From Deroplatys truncata (lineage: Eukaryota > Arthropoda > Insecta > Mantodea > Mantidae), in contig CM060984.1 of NCBI GenBank assembly GCA_030765065.1, positions 82,857,988 to 82,921,987 on the forward strand: DNA of 64,000 nucleotides, given 5' to 3'. Below, in pieces: positions 21,690-32,886 of this stretch. The notes below the pieces were generated by a model that was given only the letters and a program-made list of their open reading frames with translations, searched no databases and was not told where the DNA came from. Position 1 is the first letter of the stretch. Each line of letters opens with the position of its first letter. Position numbers and translations under genes: made by a program.

Positions 21690-22785
21690 GCAGAAAATAA
21701 ACATAGGAGACTTCTTTTTACAGGATAGGCTTTCGTGGGCGTTATCATTCATAGTTACAACTTTCTCGATTATTACCAAATGCTCGTGCACCTGATGGGG
21801 AAAAATGCAAAATCTTCGAAATGTTGGTGGAACTTAAATCATACTGACGTGGCAATAATTGAAGAAAAAAAATTGATTCTGAACTACTTTATCGTTTTCA
21901 TACATGACGATTAAGCTATTTCTGTAGATTCTTAAGTGTTTAATGTAAGATATGGTTACACGTGGTTTATCTAACCCATGACAGATTTATAAGCAGAATA
22001 TTACTGAAAGAAATTCTTTTGTATTTCTGGGCAGAATTTTGGGTTATAATTTTGTTAATCTTGTTTAGAAACCTAGATAAACTTCACTACTTTATATTCA
22101 AAAGTAAATATATATTATAAAGTCTAATTAACTAAATGGTCTGATTGGAAGAACTTATCTTGTTCATCGAAGCTCGTGAGATACTCTTGTTTTATTTTTG
22201 CAGTTTGAACAGCACTGAAATAAACTGTACTTGGTATTTCCTGCTATAAACGTACATGCAGTGCAGTCCATGCATTCCAGGAGTAACATGGTGGCAGCAC
22301 GAGCTGAGGACGTGTGTTTTCTGTGAAATAAGAAGTCACGACCTGTTTATGATGTTCAGATGTTTCACAGGCAGATGCTAGGTATGCTACAGAAAATAAC
22401 AAAAAGCTCTAGCTAGCGAAATTCTTTAAAATCACGGTAAACACTCCCTAGAGGTCCACTAGCCCTCCTAAGCTTTTGTTATTAACAAAAGCTGTAAAAA
22501 TATATGTAATTTTTATTCCAGATTAAGAGAACATTATGCCTGGGTAGGCATTCTTGATAGTGTGCGTTATAATTCAATGTCATGTACAAAAAACATAGGT
22601 GACCACAAATGCGAAAATTAGTTACGACCTACATGAACGCTCTGAACAGGTTTGGAAGCTTGGAAGTTAAGCACGCATACATAGTATCAGGACATGGCCA
22701 ACGTAGGTTCGAATTCTGGGCAGGTTTGTTTGTTTGCCACGCCGCAAAATAATGCTTTGTGTAGTCATTTATTTCGTTTTAGTAT
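21690..22785. other. Unassigned stretch
   Basis: No gene recognised. A B-box-like GGTTCGAATTCTGGGC near 22707 may mark a SINE relic. Confidence 0.3.
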
Positions 22786-22786
22786 C

Positions 22787-23644
22787 TTTTTACTTTCTCT
22801 ACTACGTATAGTAAGTAGGGGAAGTATTGTATTCCACCCAAAAATTCGATACCGAGATTTCACCGGAAATACATGTTTTGAGACCCCTGAATCCAAAAAA
22901 AGCATTTTTTGAAAACATGTTCGTGTGTGTGTCTGCGTGTCTGCGTGTCTGTGTGTCTGTGTGTCTGTCTGTGAACAGCATAACTCAGAAACGAACAGTC
23001 GGATAAACACCAAACTTGGTATTTAGGTTCAGTATCTTCCAGAGATGCGACACGAAGGTTTTCAAGAAAATCCTCCCACTCCAGACTACCCTTTACATGG
23101 AACATTTTTCGAAAATGTTAATTTTCTCAAAAATGGCTCTAACGATTTTGATTAAAATATCATATGTTTAAGATATTTTCATGACAAATGAAATGTATAT
23201 CTCGAATTTTCTGGGAATGTCTCCAAAAGTGTTCCTCATTGTGAATGACTTTTGCATAACTGGTAAACCATAAGAGATAGACAACGTTTTACTGCACAAA
23301 AAATTTAGATCGCGTTAAAATACATAATTTATGTCATATACATTTCTTTTGTGGAGTGAACCATTTTCGAGATATTGCTTGTTATTCCCTTAAATTTTCC
23401 AATACTTATACTTTTTCATGTCCTGGAATGCAAAGAGAATGGAATGCGCCACATAGCAACCAGCGTTAAAATATTTGACTATCGCTTAAAACCTACCATA
23501 TTCCCCTTGCATCTACAAGAAAATTACCAATAAGATTGACATCTCGATATCTCGATTAACATGAAGCATATGGAGAATAAACGTATGTAAAAATAGTTTG
23601 TACAAGAGTAGAGAAAGTCATGTGAGTGTAGCACATCAGATTTT
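22787..23644 (-). mobile_element. H repeat copy, full length, head type 1
   Basis: Both ends are present: TTTTTACTTTCTCTACTACG on the left and GTGTAGCACATCAGATTTTT on the right. Between them are the TG/CTG tract, GAACAGCATAACTCAGAAACG and the ACCATTTTCGAGATATTGC segment. No target duplication is visible; both flanks are T-rich. Confidence 0.85.
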
Positions 23645-24201
23645 TCTTATTTTTTTATTTATTTTTTGTTCGCTGTTTCAACACATTGCAAAGTTTATCG
23701 CAGCACAGAATATATATCTACCTAATAAGTAGATACTGTGACTTTTCTTTAGCCAGAGAAGCCGGCTTCAAGATATTACGGGAGGTGGAGAAATACTTTA
23801 ACCTTTAGGAGAGAAGTTTCTGCGATATATATGCCTAACGTAATCTAACCTGTTTGTGTGTATTTTAACTTACACTTTGTGATGAGTATATGCACAAATA
23901 CGTAAGTACTAAGGATACGATTTAAATGCAAAGGAAATAAAGCAAAACTTTCTTACATGAAGATTATTAGAATGTTTTGGTATCCAGAAATTGCAGTGCA
24001 TACTTGTAGAATTAGAATAAGGATTATTTAGAAGTTTTACATTGTTTCATTACACACATGACTGCGGTATGTGATAAACTGCAATGAAGCAATAAATATG
24101 ACATATGAATCGTACCGTTATAAATACGATGGATTATCGCTCTTTAAGCCCTGTCTTCTGTTTGCTTAGTGATAAATCTTGGCTATCTATATATAAAAAA
24201 A
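23645..24201. other. Spacer between inverted H copies
   Basis: AT-rich, no gene seen. It separates a minus-oriented H copy from a plus-oriented H tandem, so the region can fold as a hairpin with arms of about 0.85 kb. Confidence 0.4.
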
Positions 24202-25893
24202 TCTGATGTGTTACACTCACATGACTTTCTCTACTCTTGTACAATCTAATTTTACAAACGCCTATTCTCCATATGCTTCATGTTAATCGAGATATCGAGA
24301 TGTCAACCTTATTGGTAATTTTCTTGTAGATGCAAGGGGAATATGGTAGGTTTTAAGCGATAGTCAAATATTTTAACGCTGGTTGCTATGTGGCGTATTC
24401 CATTCTCTTTGCATGTCCAGGACATAAAAAAAAATCTGATGTGTTACACTCACATGACTTTCTCTACTCTTGTACAATCTAATTTTACAAACGCTTATTC
24501 TCCATATGGTTCATGTTAATCGAGATATCGAGATGTCAATCTTATTGGTAATTTTCTTGTAGATGCAAGGGAAATATGGTAGCCTTTAAGCGATAGTGAA
24601 ATATTTTAACGCTGGTTGCTATGTGGCGCATTCCATTCTCTTTGCATGTCCAGGACATAAAAAAAATGAATAACGAATGTGAGAAAAAGTATAAGTATTG
24701 TAAAATTTAAGGAAATAACAAGCAATATCTCGAAAACGGTTCACTCAACAAAAGAAATGTATATGACATAAGTTGTGTATTTTAACGCGATCTAGATTTT
24801 TTGTGTAGTAAAATTTTGTCTATCTCTTATGGTTTACCAGTTATGCAAAAGTCGTTCACAATGAAGAATACTTTTGGAGACATTCCCAGAAAATTCGAGA
24901 TATACATTTCATTTCTCATGACATTATCTTAAACATATGATATTTTCATCAAAATCGTTAGAGCCATTTTTGAGAAAATTAACATTTTCGAAAAATGTTC
25001 CATGTAAAGGGTAGTCTGGGGTGGGGGGATTTTCTTGAAAACCTTCGTGTCGCATCTCTGGAAGATACTGAACCTAAATACCAAGTTTGGTGCTTATCCG
25101 ACTGTTCGTTTTTGAGTTATGCTGTTCACAGACACACAGACACACACAGACACACACACACACACAGACACACACACAGACACACACACGGACATGTTTC
25201 CAAAAATGCTTTTTTTGGATTCAGGAGGTCTCAAAACATGTATTTCCGGTGAAATCTCGGTATCGAATTTTTGGGTGGAATGCAATACTTCCCCTACTTA
25301 CTGTACGTAGTAGAGAAAGTAAAAAGAATAACGAATTTGAGAAAAGTATAAGTATTGGAAAATTTAAGGCAATAACAAGCAATATCTCGAAAATGATTCA
25401 CTCAACAACAGAAATGTATGACATAAATTGTATATTTTAACGCGATCTACATTTTTTGTGTAGTAAAATTTTGTCTATCTCTTATGGTTTACCAGTTATG
25501 CAAAAGTCGTTCACAATGAAGAACACTTTTGGAGACATTCCCAGAAAATTCGAGATATACATTTCATTTGTCATGAAAATATCTTAAACATATGATATTT
25601 TAATCAAAATCGTTAGAGCCATTTTTGAGAAAATGGGGTGGGAGAGATTTTCTTGAAAACCTTCGTGTCGCATCTCGGAAGATACTGAACCTAAATATCA
25701 AGTTTGGTGTTTATCTGACTGTTCGTTTCTGAGTTATGCTGTTCACAGACACACACACGGATATGTTTCCAAAAATGCTTTTTTTGGATTCAGTGGGTCT
25801 CAAAACATGTATTTCCGGTGAAATCTCGCTATCGAATTTTTGGGTGGAATACAATACTTCCCCTACTTACTATACGTAGTAGAGAAAGTAAAA
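24202..25893 (+). mobile_element. H tandem: head, head, body, body
   Basis: Head 1 is 24202-24426. Head 2 plus body is 24435-25325, with a CACACAGACACA tract at about 25128-25190. A second body without a head begins directly at GAATAACGAATTTGAG after the tail and runs to 25893, with an internal deletion near 25637. Junctions are GGACATAAAAAAAAATCTG (head/head) and GAGAAAGTAAAAAGAATAACG (body/body). Confidence 0.85.
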
Positions 25894-25966
25894 AGTGATA
25901 TGTTGCGCTCACATGACTTTTTCTACTGGGCTAATCTCTTCTTATAGTATGCCCTTGAAAATGCTT

Positions 25967-27999
25967 ATAAAATCTAAAGGAAAGCAAATAAATTACCTTA
26001 GGAGTGAGTTTAGAACATGATGTGGTTTCGTCTATGTCTGGTGCCTGTTTTAGGTGTTGTACTTATATAGGCAAATCGCGTCAGGAACACAACAAACGTA
26101 GCCATTTTCCCGATAAATCACATGCGAAGTGGGAACTGTCAACCTAAATGAAAATGTGAGATCCACTAAAAATGCGGTGCGCTGTTGTTACCACTATTTC
26201 TTATTCTTTTTCTTCATCTTCTTCGTTTGTTTCCTCCGGAAAAACGCAACGCATTCATAATAAGAAAGACTATCCACCAAAATTGTAATTTGTGTATTCT
26301 TTTTGTGAAGTTTTGTTATATTAATATGTTATTTCCATTAAATAAAGAAGTTACTTTACTGCAACAGTGGTAGTTAGTTAACGCAAGCTTATGTAAGAAA
26401 AAGCCTTTACTAAGGCTAACCTTCCGTGAATTCAGAAACGTAAGCTCATATATATACATATAAAAAAATAAACCTAACCTAACCTCCCATGAATCAGAAA
26501 CCTAAGCTTAGGAACGCACGCGAGCGAAAACCTAAGCTTATATAAAAAAACTAACCTAAACTTAACCTTCCGTGAATTCAGAAACGTAAGCTCATATAAA
26601 AAAAAAACTAAACCTAACCTAACCTAACCTCCCATGAATCAGAAACCTAAGCTTAAGAACGCACGCTCGCTTCGCTCGAGTGCTTTGATATAACCACTGG
26701 TAACAACTTAAAACAAAGTTTTATATATATAAAAGTTAATCAGAAACCTAAGCTTATATAAAAAAAACTAACCTAAACTTAACCTTCCGTGAATTCAGAA
26801 ACGTAAGCTCATATAAAAAAAAAACTAAACCTAACCTAACCTAACCTCCCATGAATCAGAAACCTAAGCTTAAGAACGCACGCTCGCTTCGCTCGAGTGC
26901 TTTGATATAACCACTGGTAACAACTTAAAACAAAGTTTTATATATATAAAAGTTAATCAGAAACCTAAGCTTATATAAAAAAACTAACCTAAACTTAACC
27001 TTCCGTGAATTCAGAAACGTAAGCTCATATAAAAAAAAACTAAACCTAACCTAACCTAACCTCCCATGAATCAGAAACCTAAGCTTAAGAACGCACGCTC
27101 GCTTCGCTCGAGTGCTTTGATATAACCACTGGTAACAACTTAAAACAAAGGTTTATATATATAAAAGTTAATCAGAAACCTAAGCTTATATAAAAAAACT
27201 AACCTAAACTTAACCTTCCGTGAATTCAGAAACGTAAGCTCATATAAAAAAAAACTAAACCTAACCTAACCTAACCTCCCATGAATCAGAAACCTAAGCT
27301 TAAGAACGCACGCTCGCTTCGCTCGAGTGCTTTGATATAACCACTGGTAACAACTTAAAACAAAGTTTTATATATATAAAAGTTAATCAGAAACCTAAGC
27401 TTATATAAAAAAACTAACCTAAACTTAACCTTCCGTGAATTCAGAAACGTAAGCTCATATAAAAAAAAACTAAACCTAACCTAACCTAACCTCCCATGAA
27501 TCAGAAACCTAAGCTTAAGAACGCACGCTCGCTTCGCTCGAGTGCTTTGATATAACCACTGGTAACAACTTAAAACAAAGTTTTATATATATAAAAGTTA
27601 ATCAGAAACCTAAGCTTATATAAAAAAACTAACCTAAACTTAACCTTCCGTGAATTCAGAAACGTAAGCTCATATAAAAAAAAACTAAACCTAACCTAAC
27701 CTAACCTCCCATGAATCAGAAACCTAAGCTTAAGAACGCACGCTCGCTTCGCTCGAGTGCTTTGATATAACCACTGGTAACAACTTAAAACAAAGTTTTA
27801 TATATATAAAAGTTAATCAGAAACCTAAGCTTATATAAATAAAACTAGCCTAAATCTAACCTTCCGTGAATTCAGAAACGTAAGCTTATATAAAAAAAAC
27901 TAAATCTAACCTAACCTAACCTCCTGTGAATCAGAAACCTAAGCTTGATGTAACCACTGGTAACAAATTAAAACAAGGTTTTATATATATGAAAGTAAG
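25967..27999. other. 2.03-kb inserted segment carrying the 215-bp satellite
   Basis: It is flanked on both sides by a 37-bp sequence beginning CTAATCTC and ending GAAAATGCTT (25930-25966 and 28000-28037). The first 430 bases are not repetitive and show no gene; the remainder is the satellite array. Confidence 0.65.
26396..27960 (+). repeat. 215-bp satellite array with telomere-like AACCT blocks
   Basis: Six anchors TTCGCTCGAG at 26671, 26888, 27103, 27318, 27533 and 27748 are 217, 215, 215, 215 and 215 bases apart. Each unit holds two diverged half-units (CAGAAACCTAAGCTTATAT and CAGAAACGTAAGCTCATAT), an AAACCTAACCTAACCTAACC block, a GC-rich imperfect palindrome GCACGCTCGCTTCGCTCGAG, and a TTTTATATATATAAAAG palindrome. 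Inner units appear nearly identical; the edges (26396-26640, 27830-27960) are degenerate. Confidence 0.95.
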
Positions 28000-28633
28000 G
28001 CTAATCTCATCTTATAGTATGCTCGTTGAAAATGCTTGTACAAATTATTTTTACATACGCTTATTTTCCATCTACTTCATGTTAATCGAGATAAACATTC
28101 GCAGAAACTTATTGCTAATTTTTTTGTAGATGCAAGGGGAATGTGGTAGGCTTTAAGCGATAGTCAAATCTTATGAGAGCTGGTTGCTATAGGGAGCATT
28201 CCATTCTTTTTGCATGTCAAGACGTAAAAAAATAATAAAATAATAATAATAAAAACAAGAATTCCCATTTGAGAAAAAAAAGTAAAAGTATTGGAAAGTG
28301 CAAACAAATAACAAGGAATATATCAGAAATGGTTCACTCCACAAAAAAGTACATCACTTAAGTTGTGTGTTTTAACGAGATCTACATATTTTGTATAGTA
28401 CAATTCTATCTCCTACGGCTTGCCAGTTATCCTAAAGTCATTCAAAATAAAAGGACTTTTGGGGACATTCTCAGAAAATTCAACATATACATTTCATTTG
28501 CATTGAAAATATGTTAAACATATGATATTTTAATCAAAATTGTTACAGACATTTTTAAGAAAATAAAAAATTTCGAAAAATGTTCCATGTAAATGGTAGT
28601 CTGGGGTGGGGGAAATTTCTTGAAAGTCTTCGT

Positions 28634-29586
28634 TGAAGATGTTTTATTTTAAGACTTGTATTTTATTATAGTTCCACTGTTGGGGAGCCGAACTTGAAGT
28701 AGTTGCAACCACGTGCGATACAAAGTTTCCGGTGGCCTTCGCCCCAAGTTTACTTTCCAGTAGCCTTCGCCCCAACCTTTAGGAATCAACTTTGTATTTT
28801 AATGTTTCTTTAAATATTATATATATTTAGGTTTGTCTCGGCTGCGTCAGTATTAATTTGTAGAAATATGTATCTCTCAGCAGGGGGTGATGCGGCTAAA
28901 GAATGTAGGCTTACACAAATTATAATTTTTGCTTCATTCCTTTTATTAATCCTTGACACGATTAAATAACACTTCACTGATATAGAGAGCTGTGAGATTA
29001 TTTATTAATTACTTGCACTTTTTAACACGTAAACTTATAATATTCTCGCCGTAATGAATTTTACATGTCTCACACTGAATACGTATTAAACTTCTTGAGA
29101 ACGCGTCTAGCGTCCGTTTAGGAACGCTGTCTACTAGCGACTGGCGTTTACCGCTTAAATGTTAAATTTTTCTATTTCACGTCTCTGATTGGCTAATCCT
29201 ACTCCAATAGAATACCTTTATTTCACTTAAGCTTGTTCTAGTTGTTGATTGGCTATTTATAAACTGTTTTTAAATATTACATTATTGTTCGAAGAATTAC
29301 TAGTAGCATTATTAAACTTTTTAATTCATTATTGCTTCAAGGTTACCTCATTGTTACCTTATTGTTAGCAACTTTCAGCTTCTATTCTGACAGCTCCAAC
29401 ATTGTTAAATTACTTAATATATCCACATAACATTATTAAATATGCACATAATAATATAAACATAATACAATGACTGTTACATAATTTTATGTTATTTATA
29501 CACATATTGCTTTAAGGCGGGCTGTTATTATATTTTATATTATATAATTAGACTGAAATCATTTAAGTCTTAAAAATACTGCCTCA
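28634..29586 (-). repeat. 3' LTR (left)
   Basis: It shares with the right LTR the segments GGGGAGC, AACTTGAAGTAGTTGCAACC, GGAATCAACTTTGTATTTT, GATGCGGCTAAAGAATG and GATTGGCT. It is longer than its partner because of indels, including a repeated CCTTCGCCCCAA segment near 28737-28775. Confidence 0.9.
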
Positions 29587-29590
29587 AATT

Positions 29591-29600
29591 GCCCCCTTTT
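29591..29600 (-). other. Polypurine tract
   Basis: Minus strand AAAAGGGGGC, followed by AATT and the LTR start TGAGGCAG. It primes plus-strand DNA synthesis. Confidence 0.75.
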
Positions 29601-30192
29601 AGAAATATTTAAAATTATGTTCTTCTAGTTTTGTCTTTTTTTAAATTTTTAAATATTTTCTGTTAATCTCCTGAAAGAAAGAAGCATAACCTTTTTTATT
29701 ATAACACTTTATATTTTTCACTGTCACTTTATTTAACACTCACTGGTTTTTACTACACTCGTGTGTAGAGAATACTTCTTTTTTTGGGGGGGGAACATGT
29801 TTGATACTTTTAAGGTCAACGATCTGGTGTAAGGTCAATGATCTGGTGTTCATTGACCTGAGTAAAGTTTGTTTATTCACTAACACATCCACTATTAAGT
29901 TTCCTATGTGCTAGACATTTAACACTTAATTAGGCATATTAACACTTGTTACCCTTTTTATTTACAACTTATTTCTTAAGCATTTCTTTTAACAATTTCT
30001 AACAATTTATACCTTATACAATATAAATGCAGTTGCTATTTAGATTTATTGTTTTTCTTACTAACAATGGATTTTCTTCTATTGCATCATTTTATCTAAA
30101 CTCTCTTTTGTTATATTGACAATTTGTTTACATTTAGTAAATATATTATTATACATTTTTAAATTACATTGCTTTCCCCTTTTATGTTGCAG

Positions 30193-31471
30193 TTACTTTA
30201 TTTTCTTTTTCTTCTTGTGCCACTCATAACCTGCATACTTTATTTTCTTTTTCTTCTTACTTTTTAGACTTGCCCTAATCTTATGTAGCACAGTTGTATT
30301 ACAAAACTTATTCATAAATAAAACTCTAAATGTTTCAAAATTCATTTCACTGTCTGCTAGCATATGTAACCATTCTAAGGTTTTGTTATCCAAGCATTTT
30401 CTAACAAGTATTATTTTTAATGTTTTAGGCACATTTTTCAATTAAAATATTCTACTAAATCATGAATAAATTGTACTGGACTTGAGGAAACATTAAAATA
30501 AGGCAATGGTAATTCATTAAGCATGGAATAATTTTTTGACATCTGATTTGGTACATGCACATGTGTGTCATCATTATTGTTGTGTGTTTGAGAGGCTGAT
30601 GCTATGCAAAAAGCAGTAGCGTCTCTTGTATTATTAGTTAAAGAGGTGATACACTTCTTTCTGCACTTGTGTTATTGTCATGTGTTTGATTAGCATTTAC
30701 TGAACTAGTTATATTTGCACTGGTAGTTAAATTTTCAAAGCTATTTCTAAATTTATCAATTTCGTCGCTACTTTCCTGTGCTTTATCTTTAATGTCATCC
30801 ATCATTGACATTACTTGACCTTGCCCTGTGTTTGCTTCTTTTATTGCTTCTGCATTTGTTTTTGCCATTTCATGCATTTTATTTATTTCCCCTGTTAAAT
30901 CTATTTGTATTTGCACAACATCTGCATTTGTGTTTTCCATTTCTTCAGTTTCTTGACTAGTTTATTGTATTTTATTTAACTCTGTGCTAGTTTCATTCAG
31001 CTTATTATTTAACTGTTTACTGGTTTCAGTTAACATATTACTTAACCCTACTCTCACTTCATCTATCCTATTACATATTTCTACTCTCGTTTTAGATATT
31101 GCTTTTAAAAGGAAGACTACTTGTTGTTGTAAGAAGTTTAGATGCTCTTGTTGCCTAGATGTGTGAGCGATAGTATTTCTTTCATTTATTGTTCTCTGCA
31201 CTAATACATGTAAAGCTGATTGAACTTACATAATACTGTTATCTCTTTCTATACCTAACTGTGAATTTACAGATAATTGTTCTTCTACATCTAACCTATT
31301 CGTTTCCTCTAGCTCTGATTGTAAAGTTACATTGTAATCTGTAATTGCTGACCTATCTTCACCTACTCCCATATTTTCATTGTTTTCTGTTTCCATTTTA
31401 TTTTGTATATTTTCTTTTGTTATATTTGGTTTGGAATTGTTGAATTTTGATTTATCACTTCTTAAGAGCAT
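30193..31471 (-). pseudogene. gag: gag-like gene, broken
   Basis: It starts at ATG 31471, in a frame rich in N, E and K. A second frame (31201-30638, one internal stop near 30960) is strongly coiled-coil in character (QLNNKLNETSTELNKIQ, then IDLTGEINKMHEMAKTN). A further segment at about 30540-30450 reads LPLPYFNVSSSPVQFIHDL. The capsid-like core at 30441-30193 reads LVRKCLDNKTLEWLHML and FRVLFMNKF, typical of Ty3/gypsy-type capsid. It ends in a lysine-rich run with no zinc knuckle. At least two frameshifts separate the blocks. The long coiled-coil N-terminus is unusual for gag. Confidence 0.7.
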
Positions 31472-31801
31472 GAAATTATCTTAATAATAATATATTTTCT
31501 TAACTATTTTGACAATTATATACATATATACTATTGGAATTTTCTGACCTTTTCTCTGGCTGTGTTAGTAAACCTTTTTATTCTGGTATTCCCTTGTATA
31601 TTCTAGTTGAATTGTTGACTGCGTGCCCCGTACTCCTGATAAAATTGTTGCTGTCCTTGGGTCATGTTGTTGATGATTTTGAAGTTCCCTGAAGTTCTCT
31701 GGAGTTCTCGGAAGTGAAGTCTTGTAGTTTCGTCGATTCTGGTAGTTCTATGATGTTCGTTGATCTCTTCTTTTCAGCTATTCTCGCCTGTTCTGGCTCC
31801 A

Positions 31802-31813
31802 CGTTGGGCGCCA
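31802..31813 (-). other. Primer binding site
   Basis: Minus strand TGGCGCCCAACG three bases inside the 5' LTR, continuing TGGAGCC. The pattern matches tRNA-primed sites of many gypsy-type elements. Confidence 0.75.
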
Positions 31814-31816
31814 AGT

Positions 31817-32622
31817 TGAAGATGTTTTAGGAGTTGTATTATAGTTCCATTGTTGGGGAGCGAACTTGAAGTAGTTGCAACCACGTGCGATACAAATTTT
31901 CCGGTGGCCTTCATCCCAACGTTTAGGAATCAACTTTGTATTTTAGTGTTTCTTTAAATATTATATATATTTAGGTTTGCCTCGGCTCCGTCAGTATTAA
32001 TTTGTAGAAACATGTATCTCTTAGCAGGGTGATGCGGCTAAAGAATGTAGGCTTACACAAATTATAATTTTTGCTTCACTCCTTTTATTAATCCTTACAC
32101 TTTTTAAAATGTAAACTTTATTATATTCTCGCCGTAATGAATTTTATATGAATACGTATTAAACTTCTTGAGAGCGCGTCTAGCGTCCGGTTAGGCGCAC
32201 TGGCGTTTACCGCTTAAATTTGTAAATTTTTTTATTTCACGTCTCTGATTGGCTCATCCTACTCCAATAGAATACTTTATTTAACTTAAGCTTTTTCTAG
32301 TTGTTGATTGTTTTTAAATATTACATTATTGTTCCAAGAATTACTAGTAGCATTATTAAACTTTCTAATTCATTATTGCCTCAAAGTTACCTCATTGTTA
32401 GCAACTTTCAGCTTCTATTCTGACAGTTCCAACATTGTCAAATTACTTAATAAATTCACATAACATTATTAAACATGTACATAATAATATAAACATAATA
32501 CAATTACTGTTACATACATTTTATATGTTATTTATACACATATTGCTTTAAGGCGGACTGTTATTATATTTTATATTATATAATTAGACTGAAATCATTC
32601 AAGTGTTAAAAAGACTGCCTCA
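31817..32622 (-). repeat. 5' LTR (right)
   Basis: Direct repeat of the left LTR, with deletions of several tens of bases relative to it (for example after TTAATCC at about 32090). The promoter should lie here, but I cannot place it confidently. Confidence 0.9.
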
Positions 32623-32886
32623 TCGTATCGCATCCTTGAAAGATAGTAATCTTAAGTACCAAATTTGGTGTTTATCCGACTTTTCGTTTTTGAGTTATGC
32701 TGTTTACAGGCTGACAGACAGACACCAGACAGACAGGCAGACACACACACGGACATGGTTCCAAAAAATGTTTTATTTGGATTCAGGGCACCTCAAAACA
32801 TGTATTTCCGGTGAAATCTCTATATCGTATGTTTGGATGGAATGCAATACTTCCCCTACTTACTTAGGTAATAGAGAAAGTAAAAA

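Larger units (their letters stand above)
28634..32622 (-). mobile_element. LTR retrotransposon, gag only, nested in H
   Basis: Two direct repeats of 953 and 806 bp bound a 2.2-kb interior. On the minus strand the LTRs begin TGAGGCAGT and end ACATCTTCA. The target duplication is TCGT (28630-28633 and 32623-32626). A primer binding site and a polypurine tract sit in the correct places. The interior encodes only gag-like sequence; protease, reverse transcriptase and integrase are absent. A 4-bp duplication and the TGGCGCCCAACG primer site suit the Ty3/gypsy type, but without pol this is not firm. Confidence 0.9.
25894..32886 (+). mobile_element. H repeat copy split by a satellite segment and an LTR retrotransposon
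   Basis: The head start (TGATATGTTGCGCTCACATG) abuts the previous tandem unit. It is interrupted at 25967, resumes at 28000 with a repeated 37-bp segment, runs to 28633, is interrupted again by the LTR element, and resumes at 32627 to the tail AATAGAGAAAGTAAAAATGG near 32886. All pieces keep H order and orientation. Confidence 0.8.

Noticed and set aside
22787-23644. H copies as mariner-type MITEs
   Set aside because: No TA or other target duplication was found, and the inverted repeats are subterminal rather than terminal.
25087-25440. 117-residue frame full of THTHTQTH repeats, and similar frames in other H copies
   Set aside because: These are translations of the CA/TG microsatellite and its H flanks; the same frames recur in every H copy and no codon constraint is visible.
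26396-27960. Telomere or interstitial telomere array
   Set aside because: AACCT occurs only three or four times per 215-bp unit; the repeat is the complex unit, not TTAGG itself.
26396-27960. CRISPR-like array
   Set aside because: The units are contiguous with no unique spacers, and the context is eukaryotic.
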